Positions 25,656-34,140 of a DNA stretch of 64,000 nt are shown here, piece by piece. The number at the start of each line of letters is the position of its first letter. The first letter of the stretch is position 1. The position numbers were made by a program, and so were the translations under genes. Under the pieces are notes generated by a model that did no database searches, was not told the DNA's origin, and saw nothing but the letters and a program-made list of their open reading frames with translations. The stretch is from Robiginitomaculum sp. (GTDB lineage Bacteria; Pseudomonadota; Alphaproteobacteria; Caulobacterales; Maricaulaceae), in contig JAJFFN010000025.1 in NCBI GenBank assembly GCA_021776635.1, positions 1-64,000 of the forward strand. Reading direction: 5' to 3'.

Positions 25656-27827
25656 ATGAAAAAAATATTCAAAATTATATTTACCGGGTTTATCATATTG
25701 ATCATCGGAGCGGGGATTTGGGCATGGTCGCCTTTACCCAATAACCCTGACGCCGAAACTCTTAGTAAAGGGGCAGATAAATACGATGTCAATATCATCC
25801 GAGATGATTGGGGCGTGCCACATATTTACGGCAAAACGGATGCGGATGTTGCTTTTGGATTGGCGTATGCACACGCCGAAGACGATTTTGAAACTATGCA
25901 GTTGGCGGTTGCTGCTGCGCGCGGAACGTTAGCCCGTTACCAAGGAAAAGGCGCAGCTGTAACTGATTATTTAGTGGCATTGATGGGTGTGTGGGATACA
26001 ATTGAGAGGCGATATAAAACCGATGTTTCCCCAGATGTTAAAGCAGCCGCAGAAGCTTATGCGGCGGGGTTAAATCTATATGCAGCGCAAAATCCAGGTG
26101 CAACATGGCGTGGTCTGGCACCATTTAGCGGTGAAGACGTAATCGCTGGTTTTATTTTTAAAACGCCGTTGTTTTATGGCTTGGACGGAACACTTCTCGA
26201 ATTATTTGGAGATGAGCGGGCGCAGGAAATAGCTCTGGACCCGTCAGGTGGGCGACAAAATTTTCATGTCACTCCAAAGACATTGGCTGAACGGGGTTCA
26301 AATGGGATCGCAATCTCGGCGACGCGTTCGGGCGATAATACAACGCGACTATTGATAAATTCTCATCAACCCATGAGCGGACCAGTTGCATGGTATGAGG
26401 CGCATTTGGTGTCTGAACAGGGTATCAATATGACGGGTGGTGTTTTTCCCGGTACACCTTTTATTCTACACGGATTTAATGATAATTTAGGTTGGGCCAA
26501 TACGGTCAGTGCCCAAGACTTGGTCGATGTCTATGTCTTGACGATTAACCCAAAAAACAAAAATCAATATTTGTTGGACGAGGTATGGGTAGATTTTGAA
26601 CAAAGAACAGCACTCATAAAGGTAAAACTATTTGGCCCCTTTGCTTTTAAAGCCAAGCGGAAGGTAAAATATAGTGCCCACGGGCCTGTCGTAGAAAGCA
26701 AACATGGGGTTTATGCGTTTCGTTATGCAGGCATGGACGAAATTAGACAGTTAGAGCAATATTATCGTTTGAACCAGACCAAGGACTTGGACGGGTTTTT
26801 GGATGCTATGTCAATGAATGCGCTGCCCAGCATAAATTATATTTACGGCGACAAAGACGGTAATGTTGCTTTTATCCACAATGCGCAATACCCAAACCGT
26901 AAAGAGGGTTGGGATTGGAAAAAATATTTGCCGGGTGATCGTTCGGATTTAATTTGGCAAGGTTACCGTCCATTTTCTGACGTGCCAAAATTGATAAATC
27001 CGTCGTCCGGACTTGTCTATAATTCAAACAATTCGCCATTTACGTCAACAGACGGGCCGGATAATTTATTACCAAGCAGTTTTCCAAACTCTATGGGTTT
27101 GCAAATAAATCAGACCAATCGATCTTTACGCATGATTGAAATGACAGACGGTGAAACACACATGGATAAGGCGGGGTTGTTGGCGCTCAAATTCGACAAC
27201 AAATATGCAAAAGATTCTCGTGTTGCGGAAGTAATCAAAGAAGTATTGGTTTTTGACTGGAGTGATGAGCCACAAATGCTAAAGGCTGCGGTTCTCTTGC
27301 GGTCATGGGATATGCACACGAATGTAGATAACCGAGCTGCCGCGCTTGGGGTATTGCTGACGCTTAAAGACATTACCGAAGAATTTACCCATATTCCTGC
27401 GCCTGCGCCCGAAACTGCATTTCGCGAAGCCGTGGCTTACCTACTTGCGCACCATGGGCGAATCGATCCGAAGTGGGGCGAAGTAAACAGGTTGATACGC
27501 GGCGATATAAACATACCGATTGACGGCGCACCAGATGTCATGCGGGCAATTTACCCAGCAGATATGGGAGACAAAGGACAACTCGACGCCGTAGCGGGCG
27601 ACACTTGGATTGCTATTATTGAATGGACTACAGATGAAGACGGCGACAGTAAAATGAATGCAGAGCTTATCCATCAATTTGGCAGTGCAACGTCAGTGCC
27701 CACCTCGAAACACTATGCAGACCAAGCCGAAATGTTCGCAACCCACAAATGGCGAAAAGCTCTGCGAGATAAGGCAGAAATAAAAAAGAGAGCGGTACGT
27801 AACTATTCGCCCGCGATGCCGAATTAA
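25656..27827 (+). CDS. Penicillin-acylase-family hydrolase
   Basis: 723 aa from the ATG at 25656 (MKKIFKIIFTGFIILIIGAG, a signal anchor or signal peptide). The alpha-chain part has RDDWGVPHIYGKTDADVAFG and YAHAEDDFETMQLAVAAARG; the autoprocessing site is at GSNGIAIS, whose Ser would become the N-terminal nucleophile of the beta chain. NTVSAQDLVDVYVL and YNSNNSPF fit the Ntn-hydrolase fold. Family members cleave N-acyl bonds of beta-lactams or acyl-homoserine lactones in the periplasm; substrate here is unknown. A start at 25557 would add an unlikely extension. Confidence 0.9.
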   Translation: MKKIFKIIFTGFIILIIGAGIWAWSPLPNNPDAETLSKGADKYDVNIIRDDWGVPHIYGKTDADVAFGLAYAHAEDDFETMQLAVAAARGTLARYQGKGAAVTDYLVALMGVWDTIERRYKTDVSPDVKAAAEAYAAGLNLYAAQNPGATWRGLAPFSGEDVIAGFIFKTPLFYGLDGTLLELFGDERAQEIALDPSGGRQNFHVTPKTLAERGSNGIAISATRSGDNTTRLLINSHQPMSGPVAWYEAHLVSEQGINMTGGVFPGTPFILHGFNDNLGWANTVSAQDLVDVYVLTINPKNKNQYLLDEVWVDFEQRTALIKVKLFGPFAFKAKRKVKYSAHGPVVESKHGVYAFRYAGMDEIRQLEQYYRLNQTKDLDGFLDAMSMNALPSINYIYGDKDGNVAFIHNAQYPNRKEGWDWKKYLPGDRSDLIWQGYRPFSDVPKLINPSSGLVYNSNNSPFTSTDGPDNLLPSSFPNSMGLQINQTNRSLRMIEMTDGETHMDKAGLLALKFDNKYAKDSRVAEVIKEVLVFDWSDEPQMLKAAVLLRSWDMHTNVDNRAAALGVLLTLKDITEEFTHIPAPAPETAFREAVAYLLAHHGRIDPKWGEVNRLIRGDINIPIDGAPDVMRAIYPADMGDKGQLDAVAGDTWIAIIEWTTDEDGDSKMNAELIHQFGSATSVPTSKHYADQAEMFATHKWRKALRDKAEIKKRAVRNYSPAMPN

Positions 27828-27886
27828 AACACAATTTAATTGCGCTCCCGCAAATTTTTCTCCACAAGACCCAAAAGGGATGATAT

Positions 27887-29389
27887 ATGGAAACTGCTGT
27901 ACAAACGTTTGGGCTATGGTCGGTATTTCCGCCGTTGGTTGCAATTATTTTGGCGCTTTGGACACGGCAAGTTTTCATGGCACTCGCTGTAGGTATTTGG
28001 TTTGGCTATATGATTATGGCGGGGTGGCATCCGTTGACGGGCACAATAGATACCATTAATTCATTTGTCACCGTTCTTACCGATACGGGTAATGCGCGAA
28101 TGGTAATGTTTTCATTGACGATTGGTCCACTCATTGCACTGGTGCAGCGTTCTGGCGGTGTCGAAGGTTTTATCGATCATATTTTGCGGTTTATTGATAG
28201 GGTGAGCGTTAAGCACACAGAAAAAGGAAACCGCAAAATTGTTGAAAGCCTAGCAGCCTTAACCGGCATCCTTCTGTTTATTGAAAGTAATATTTCACTA
28301 TTTACAGTTGGCACATTGTATAGACCCGTTTTTGACAAACTTAAAATTCCCCGTGAAAAACTGGCCTATATTGCAGATTCCACGTCTGCCCCATCTAATA
28401 TACTCATGCCGTTTAATGCTTGGGGCGCATTTATCATGACCTTGTTGATCGTGTATACTACCGGCCCCGACAAAGTGTTTGATAATGAATTTGAAGTGTT
28501 GGTGAAATCCATAGCTTATAATTTTTATCCGATGTTGACCTTTGTACTCATTTTCTTTGTTATTTGGAGCGGCAAAGATTGGGGCGATATGAAAAAGGCA
28601 GAAATCCGCGCCGAAGAAACTGGGAAGATATTGCGCGATGGGGCTGTCCCTATGATGGACGACAGTGTCTCCATGCTTGAAGCCAAAGACGGTGTGCCTT
28701 TTCGAGCATTTAACATGCTGGTGCCTATTATTTCCATGGTTGTACTGGTACCGACTTTCTTGATCTATACGGGGTGGGCAGATGCTAATGGAGCAGGGGT
28801 TTGGGACGCGCTTAAAAGAGGTTCAGGTTCTGCTGCCGTTCTATATGCTGTGACTTTTGCGACCTTCATTGCTATGGCAATGTACCGGGCTCAGGGAATT
28901 ATGAAAATTACCGAAATGGTCGACTTGTCCCTCAAGGCAATGGCAGGTATGGTCAATGTTGCTATTCTTGCCGTATTGGCATTTGCACTGAATGCAATGT
29001 GTAAGGAAATTGGAACGGGGAATTTTGTTGCTGGTATTGTCAGTGAAAATATTCATGCAGGTCTGATACCGGCATTTATTTTTATCATCGCTGCATTTAT
29101 TGGATTTTCTACTGGAACCAGTTGGGGTACGTTCTCCATTATGATTGCTGTAGCCGTACCAATTGCCGGTAATGTCGAGGGTATTAATTTGTATATGGTC
29201 GTCGCGGCTGCGCTCGGCGGCGGAATATTTGGTGATCATTGCTCCCCGACATCCGATACCACGATTATAGCAAGTATGGCGACTGCCAACGACCATATAG
29301 ATCATGTCCGAACGCAAATTCCTTATGCTTTGATAGCTGGCGGTGGTACGGTAATAGTATATTTGATACTAGGTTTTATGGGCGTGTAA
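27887..29389 (+). CDS. NhaC-type Na+/H+ antiporter family protein
   Basis: 500 aa with roughly a dozen membrane segments. Family sequence includes TGILLFIESNISLFTVGTLY, ADSTSAPSNILMPFNAWGAF, FIGFSTGTSWGTFSIMIAVA and GGGIFGDHCSPTSDTTIIAS; the last, with DHCSPxSDTT, is the signature of NhaC and related ion-transporter members. It would exchange Na+ for protons across the inner membrane, although relatives include amino-acid antiporters. It follows the acylase by 59 bases, same strand. Confidence 0.9.
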   Translation: METAVQTFGLWSVFPPLVAIILALWTRQVFMALAVGIWFGYMIMAGWHPLTGTIDTINSFVTVLTDTGNARMVMFSLTIGPLIALVQRSGGVEGFIDHILRFIDRVSVKHTEKGNRKIVESLAALTGILLFIESNISLFTVGTLYRPVFDKLKIPREKLAYIADSTSAPSNILMPFNAWGAFIMTLLIVYTTGPDKVFDNEFEVLVKSIAYNFYPMLTFVLIFFVIWSGKDWGDMKKAEIRAEETGKILRDGAVPMMDDSVSMLEAKDGVPFRAFNMLVPIISMVVLVPTFLIYTGWADANGAGVWDALKRGSGSAAVLYAVTFATFIAMAMYRAQGIMKITEMVDLSLKAMAGMVNVAILAVLAFALNAMCKEIGTGNFVAGIVSENIHAGLIPAFIFIIAAFIGFSTGTSWGTFSIMIAVAVPIAGNVEGINLYMVVAAALGGGIFGDHCSPTSDTTIIASMATANDHIDHVRTQIPYALIAGGGTVIVYLILGFMGV

Positions 29390-29489
29390 TGTCCGCAATA
29401 TACCCTGTGGATTTATAGTAATAAGAGGACTATTAGCAACAAAACACAACATCCCGACACAGTGATGTGAAAAATAGAACGGTCATATA

Positions 29490-29936
29490 ATGCGTATTTT
29501 TATACTCACAGTTTTTGCGCTGTTAAGTGCGGCTTGTGCCCAGGCACAAAATGCAAAAACGACTATCAGTGAATTTCCAGCCTCTTCCAGTATATTTAAC
29601 GGAGCATGGCAAAACGAGTCTGGTTCGCGCGTTAGTTTTGTTGTGTCAGACGGAGAAGTGCGCGGGGTCTATCAAACCAATGTTGGGCAGCCGGATAAAA
29701 ACCAAAGCTTTCCACTGATTGGTTTTGTGCAAGGTGACCAAATTACCTTCACTGTTAATTTTAAGGGTTATGGTTCCATGACCGCATGGGTAGGACAAAT
29801 GACATTGGATAAAACGGGGAAACCTTTTATCCGGACTTTATGGCATTTGACGAGAGATAAAACAGACGACAAAGAGCAGGATGAACTTTGGCAATCAATA
29901 ATAACAGGAGCAAGTAATTTTGCCTCTGTTAAATGA
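29490..29936 (+). CDS. Secreted avidin-family biotin-binding protein
   Basis: 148 aa: signal peptide (MRIFILTVFALLSAACAQA) then one avidin domain (~35-145) of full family length. Matching streptavidin residues: Trp40/Asn42/Ser46 (W21, N23, S27), Tyr61 (Y43), Thr63 (S45), Ser96/Thr98/Trp100 (S88, T90, W92) in SMTAWVGQM, Trp118 (W108) in IRTLWHLT, Trp134 (W120) in WQSIITGASNF. Differences: Asn49 is Gln67, Trp79 is Phe91, Asp128 is Ser142. It probably binds biotin in the periplasm or outside the cell, affinity unknown. Alignment was by eye. A lipoprotein reading (SAAC) is less likely. Confidence 0.85.
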   Translation: MRIFILTVFALLSAACAQAQNAKTTISEFPASSSIFNGAWQNESGSRVSFVVSDGEVRGVYQTNVGQPDKNQSFPLIGFVQGDQITFTVNFKGYGSMTAWVGQMTLDKTGKPFIRTLWHLTRDKTDDKEQDELWQSIITGASNFASVK

Positions 29937-29968
29937 ATAGCTTTGGTCGAACATCTTAGCTCCTAACC

Positions 29969-30439
29969 CTAGCTAATTGGTGCATCGCAAGTGCCGCCGC
30001 TGCCTTTAAGTATCCACCGTGCGCTCCAGTCTTCAAATCTGCGCGGCCCGTTTAGCGTCATGGCTGCAATACCGTAACCATAATAACATGTATCTTGCTT
30101 GTAGACCCAAAAGCAAGAAATGCCGGCGCCCATATTTTCGTCATTTGGATATTTGTAGCAGATTTTTTGTTTGCCCAATGTATACCAAACCCCTTTGCTT
30201 TTAAGAGACCCTTCAAAATAATCTGTGGTGCCGTCTTTATTGTGTTTTTCTGAAAAATTATAGGTTTTTGTCCGCTCTCGCATTTGGCGGTACTCGCCAA
30301 TAATAGTGTTGCCTGGTAGTAGAATTTGAAATTGCGGTGCCGTAATAGGCGCGTATTGTTTTGCATTATCTGCTTCTCCTGCACTGGCTGTAATCGCAGT
30401 GCAGAAATACAAGACAATCATGAGAAGGATATATTTCAT
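29969..30439 (-). CDS. Exported Cys-containing protein, tandem paralog A
   Basis: 156 aa with a signal peptide (cut near ASAG). The mature part shares a pattern with the upstream gene: IIGEY, DGTTDYFEGSLKSKG, W-x3-G-x-x-KICYKYP, CFWVY, CYYGYG, W-x-x-R, GGTC. Four or more cysteines suggest disulfides. The W...ICY-Y...C-F-V pattern loosely recalls DUF995-type proteins; I am not certain. Genes are 4 bases apart, so they are cotranscribed. Confidence 0.65.
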   Translation of the reverse strand: MKYILLMIVLYFCTAITASAGEADNAKQYAPITAPQFQILLPGNTIIGEYRQMRERTKTYNFSEKHNKDGTTDYFEGSLKSKGVWYTLGKQKICYKYPNDENMGAGISCFWVYKQDTCYYGYGIAAMTLNGPRRFEDWSARWILKGSGGTCDAPIS

Positions 30440-30443
30440 AGCA

Positions 30444-30917
30444 TCATCCTACAGGTATATTACACGTACCGCCCGCACCTTTGCGTACCGCACGGGATGA
30501 CCATTTATCCCAGTTTTTTGGGCCGCGGTTAAGGGTCATTTCTCGCGCCGTAAATTTATAATAACAGCCATCGACATTGAAGACAAAAAAACAATAAGTT
30601 TGGGTGTAATATCTGCTACGGGGATACTTATAACAAATTTTGTCTTCGCCGACAATATTCCAACGCCCGCTCTCTTTTTTGCGGCCTTCTACATAATCCG
30701 TCGTTCCGTCTGCATGATGGCTTTCCGTGTAATTATACGTACGGGTTATGTCGCGGTATTCTTGGTATTCTCCGACCATAGTTGTGTCTAAAAACACAGC
30801 GCGTAAATTGCCACCTTTGAGTTGTAAGCTGTTACCTACATTATTTGCATGAGCGGAAAAAGGGAAGCCGGTCACCATTATGACAGCCAAAGGAAATGCA
30901 GTGAGTATGTGTTTCAT
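30444..30917 (-). CDS. Exported Cys-containing protein, tandem paralog B
   Basis: 157 aa from the ATG at 30917, signal peptide MKHILTAFPLAVIMVTGFPF ending near AHA. Shares with its neighbour: MVGEYQEY, DGTTDYVEGRKKESGRW, EDKICYKYP, CFFVF, CYYKF, GGTC. About one third identity by eye indicates an old tandem duplication. No function known. The upstream start at 30956 is not signal-like. Confidence 0.65.
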   Translation of the reverse strand: MKHILTAFPLAVIMVTGFPFSAHANNVGNSLQLKGGNLRAVFLDTTMVGEYQEYRDITRTYNYTESHHADGTTDYVEGRKKESGRWNIVGEDKICYKYPRSRYYTQTYCFFVFNVDGCYYKFTAREMTLNRGPKNWDKWSSRAVRKGAGGTCNIPVG

Positions 30918-31007
30918 CTTAATCACATATAATATATACCAAGATAAATCGCCCACGGCAATTCACCATTACATGAATTAATTGCCATCAACAATTAGAG
31001 AAAATAC

Positions 31008-31370
31008 ATGGCCCGTAAATATACAGATACTGGAAAACGTGGTGATGATCGTTCGTCTGCCCGCCCATCAGAACGGATGTTCCGTCGTTCCCGCGCCGCA
31101 GAAAACCGGCGCCGGATTAAAGAAAATAAAGACCAAAGGTTCTTTCGGTTCATTTTTGGACTGACAAGCATTGGAATATTTGCGGCTTTTATCATCATCA
31201 TATTTATGACTAAGACAGCGTACGGACAAGAAGCGGGCGCTGAAATAGCACCCGAAACGGCCCTTACCCGAGCCTTTACTGGTGATTTTTCTTTACTGGA
31301 TTTAATGGGGGTTGCCTTTGTGATTGTTGCTGGTTATGCGGTCTACCGCAAATATAGTAATAAGGACTAA
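31008..31370 (+). CDS. Small membrane protein upstream of asd
   Basis: 120 aa. A strongly basic N-terminal half (FRRSRAAENRRRIKENKDQR) precedes a membrane helix (FIFGLTSIGIFAAFIIIIFM) and, after an acidic loop, a second helix (LDLMGVAFVIVAGYAVY). No family recognised. It ends 7 bases before asd and is probably cotranscribed with it. Confidence 0.6.
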   Translation: MARKYTDTGKRGDDRSSARPSERMFRRSRAAENRRRIKENKDQRFFRFIFGLTSIGIFAAFIIIIFMTKTAYGQEAGAEIAPETALTRAFTGDFSLLDLMGVAFVIVAGYAVYRKYSNKD

Positions 31371-31377
31371 GAATATC

Positions 31378-32397
31378 ATGGGTTTGAAAATTGCAGTCGT
31401 CGGCGCGACAGGAAATGTCGGAACCGAAATGCTCACCATTTTGGACGAGAGTGACCTTAATATTGAAAAGGTTTACGCTATTGCTTCGCGCCGCTCGCTT
31501 GGCCGTGCAGTAAGCTACGGCGATAAAGAGCTAAATTGTTTGGACATAGAACAGTTTGATTTTTCAAAGGTTGACATTGTCTTGATGAGTGCAGGTGGTG
31601 ATGTATCTAAAGTATGGTCGCCGAAAATTGTTGCTGCTGGCTGCAAAGTGGTCATTGATAATTCATCTGCTTGGCGCATGGACCCTGCTGTGCCTTTGGT
31701 GGTGCCGGAAGTAAATGCCAACGCCGTCGAAAGTTTTGCAAATAAAGGCATCATTGCCAATCCTAATTGTTCGACCATTCAAATGGTTGTGGCGCTAAAG
31801 CCACTTCACGATGCTGCCACTGTCAAACGTGTTGTTGTCTCGACTTATCAATCGACAAGTGGTGGTGGTCGAGCGGCGATGGACGAGCTTTGGATACAAA
31901 CAAAAGGCATTTATGTAAATGATACGCCGACGCCTGACAAATTTCCCAAGCAAATTGCCTTCAATGTTATTCCGCAAATCGACGTATTTATGGACGGCGG
32001 TGACACCAAGGAAGAATGGAAAATGAAAGCCGAAACCAAGAAAATCTTGGATTCTAAAATAAAAGTTTCAGCAACATGTGTGCGCGTACCGACATTTATC
32101 GGACATGCGGAAGCTATCAATATAGAGTTTGAAAACGAAATGAACGCCGACCAGGCTCGTGATATTTTACGTGAAAGCCCTGGCATAATGGTTTATGATA
32201 AACCAGAAGAAGAAGGCGGGTATATGACTCCGGTTGATATCTCTGGTGAGTTCGCCACCTATGTATCGCGTATCCGCGATGACAGTACCCAAGACAACAC
32301 CATCAACCTGTGGTGCGTAGGTGATAACCTCCGCAAAGGTGCAGCTCTAAACGCGGTTCAAATTGCAGAGGTTATGGTCAATAAGGGTTTGGTTTAA
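31378..32397 (+). CDS. asd: Aspartate-semialdehyde dehydrogenase
   Basis: 339 aa from the ATG at 31378. VVGATGNVGTEMLTILDE binds NADP; NPNCSTIQMVVALKPL holds the catalytic cysteine; STYQSTSGGGRAAMDELW and RVPTFIGHAEAINIEF complete the family pattern. It reduces aspartyl phosphate to the semialdehyde in lysine, threonine, methionine and diaminopimelate synthesis. A 54-base longer frame upstream overlaps the preceding gene and is not used. Confidence 0.95.
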   Translation: MGLKIAVVGATGNVGTEMLTILDESDLNIEKVYAIASRRSLGRAVSYGDKELNCLDIEQFDFSKVDIVLMSAGGDVSKVWSPKIVAAGCKVVIDNSSAWRMDPAVPLVVPEVNANAVESFANKGIIANPNCSTIQMVVALKPLHDAATVKRVVVSTYQSTSGGGRAAMDELWIQTKGIYVNDTPTPDKFPKQIAFNVIPQIDVFMDGGDTKEEWKMKAETKKILDSKIKVSATCVRVPTFIGHAEAINIEFENEMNADQARDILRESPGIMVYDKPEEEGGYMTPVDISGEFATYVSRIRDDSTQDNTINLWCVGDNLRKGAALNAVQIAEVMVNKGLV

Positions 32398-32506
32398 CAG
32401 AATCCCTTCTCAGTTATTGCGGCGTCTAGAAATTAAAAAATTCCTCAGCCCTTGCGAATCGTTTTGATCATTCCAATGTCAAATATAAGCAAAACAGGAG
32501 GTCATT

Positions 32507-32557
32507 ATGACCAAATTTTTGTACGTCCCCGATGAATGCAATCGCACCAACGATTGA
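32507..32557 (+). other. Sixteen-codon mini-ORF behind a strong ribosome site
   Basis: CAGGAGGTCATT then ATG at 32507 begins a 16-codon frame (MTKFLYVPDECNRTND). The ribosome site is better than that of many real genes here, so this may be a leader peptide, a small protein, or the stump of a frameshifted gene. The rest of 32398-32812 shows no gene. Confidence 0.25.
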
Positions 32558-32812
32558 TAGCTATAGTGAGGGGTTCGGAGCGAACGAAGGAAAGTGCAAT
32601 GTTGGCATCAAAACCGACAACACTTGCCATAAACTGTTGGTGCAGTTGTGGTTATTACTGAGGAGAGGTAGCACTATAGCCTCGGCGGAAGACGGGTCCA
32701 AAAACCCTCACATGTGTGAGACAATTTTTGGGGTGTCCTATTTCGTCGGTGATATTCAAAATGCCTCTTGTTCCATTTAAAAAATATACATTCCAACATA
32801 ATTAAGAAATTT

Positions 32813-32976
32813 CCCTTCCCTCGTACTTACCGGGGAAGTGCCGAAGTGTAGCGAAGGCGATGGGGGAGCGCATCTTGCGCTAAACATTTTTGCAGAAAGC
32901 CTAATAGATTATAACGATGCAAAACGTCGCCCCCATCCCCCTTTGGGGTACTTCCCCGGTAAGTACGGGGGAAGGG
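32813..32976. repeat. Palindromic intergenic repeat (MITE/REP-like)
   Basis: 27-base terminal arms at 32813-32839 and 32950-32976 are inverted copies with one mismatch (arm core GTACTTACCGGGGAAGT). Inside, GATGGGGG (32859-32866) pairs with CCCCCATC (32930-32937). The GC-rich 164-bp unit stands out from AT-rich flanks and has the form of alphaproteobacterial dispersed repeats with AAGTGCCGAAG...GCGATGGGGG motifs. It ends 3 bases before the DUF559 gene. Confidence 0.75.
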
Positions 32977-32979
32977 TAG

Positions 32980-33348
32980 TTATTTTAACTCTGTTAGATG
33001 TGCGTAGATGTCGTCCAGTACATCATCTATGTTTTTATAAATTTCTTCATTGCCGTAGCGGACGACGTTCCATCCTTTAGATTTAAGAAAATTTATGCGT
33101 TTATCGTCGTAGATAATTTCTATTTTACTTCCGTGTGTGGCGCCGTCAACTTCAACAATGAGTTTTTTAGGAATGCAGGCAAAGTCCGTGATGTAACTGC
33201 CGATTGGGTGTTGCCGTCTAAATTTATAACCGCCGAGTAATTTCATACGCAAATGTAACCATAATTTACTTTCAGCTTCAGTCATATTTTTGCGCAATGC
33301 ACGTGCATTTTTTCGGGATTGTCGCTTGGGTTTGCGCAATTCGTTCAT
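32980..33348 (-). CDS. DUF559 endonuclease-like (Vsr-related) protein
   Basis: 122 aa. RALRKNMTEAESKLWLHLR, LGGYKFRRQHPIGSYITDFA and KKLIVEVDGATHGSK are the DUF559 pattern; Asp in YITDFAC and Glu-x-Asp in VEVDG correspond to the PD-(D/E)xK-like catalytic positions of Vsr-type nucleases. Activity is not proven for the family. Its stop adjoins the palindromic repeat, and its start overlaps the stop of the PepSY gene by four bases. Confidence 0.85.
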   Translation of the reverse strand: MNELRKPKRQSRKNARALRKNMTEAESKLWLHLRMKLLGGYKFRRQHPIGSYITDFACIPKKLIVEVDGATHGSKIEIIYDDKRINFLKSKGWNVVRYGNEEIYKNIDDVLDDIYAHLTELK

Positions 33349-34112
33349 TTTTGTCGTATCTTTTTAGGCCGCAGAAATACCCTATGTGTCACCAGCGCAA
33401 CCCAACTCAGGCCAAAAAGTAAGGCTGCGAAAGCTGCCAGTTTTAGCCACCATAGATTTATGTTATCGCGCTCTTTATAATCCATTATGTGGAGCATCCA
33501 CATAAAATCAAATGTGCGCCAAAGGCGGGTGCGGACATTGATAAGCTCGCCGTCAATCGGCGCAATATAAAGGCGTGTGCGAGATTTGTCATCAAATGAG
33601 ACCTGCCAGACGGGGATGTCTTTGCGGAAGTCCTTGGGCACGATTTCGGTAAATAAAACTGCTTTGCTAATGACGGCTTCACCTTTGTAGTAAGAACGCG
33701 CCACGCCCCTGATGTCGTCTTCATTAAGGCCGTACCATATCTTGGCAGGATTACCAAAATAATGGGTTTTGACCTCGCCTGTATCGAACTCCCACACGGG
33801 TGTCCCTGCGGCCGAGAGAAGTTTAATGCTTTCCAGCCGGTCAATGATGCAGGCGTTTCTTTGCATTGGTTTGCAGTGAATATTTTTTTGGTGTTCTTCA
33901 TAAACAGCGTGTACTTCGCTAAAGGCCGCAATCTGTTCCATGCGAAGTGGCCAAGTGCGCCCCTCGGCAATATGATCGCCGTGAACTTTGTCGATGTGAA
34001 AAAAGCTCATGAACAGGCCAGACGAAAACCACAATATAATTTGAATGCCAAGAACAAATCCGGCCCATTTATGTATGCGCGTCAAAGCCCGCCAAAATTT
34101 ACGTCTATCCAT
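33345..34112 (-). CDS. PepSY-domain membrane protein
   Basis: 255 aa from the ATG at 34112 (MDRRKFWRALTRIHKWAGFV). The N-terminal R-x-x-HKWxG segment and helix (GIQIILWFSSGLFMSFFHID), a ~130-residue exported region with PepSY-like repeats (GVARSYYKGEAVI, VWQVSFDDKSRTRLYIAPID, GELINVRTRLWR) and a C-terminal helix (WLKLAAFAALLFGLSWVAL) fit PepSY-associated membrane proteins, often linked with iron or flavin reduction. A start at 34235 adds another hydrophobic stretch and is less likely. It is divergent from the TauE gene. Confidence 0.85.
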   Translation of the reverse strand: MDRRKFWRALTRIHKWAGFVLGIQIILWFSSGLFMSFFHIDKVHGDHIAEGRTWPLRMEQIAAFSEVHAVYEEHQKNIHCKPMQRNACIIDRLESIKLLSAAGTPVWEFDTGEVKTHYFGNPAKIWYGLNEDDIRGVARSYYKGEAVISKAVLFTEIVPKDFRKDIPVWQVSFDDKSRTRLYIAPIDGELINVRTRLWRTFDFMWMLHIMDYKERDNINLWWLKLAAFAALLFGLSWVALVTHRVFLRPKKIRQK

Positions 34113-34140
34113 ATGTATACATAAGGCTATACACAGGATT

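Noticed and set aside
32532..32780. A frame of 82 codons after asd
   Set aside because: Its composition is not protein-like and no ribosome site precedes it; it overlaps the 16-codon frame with the better ribosome site.
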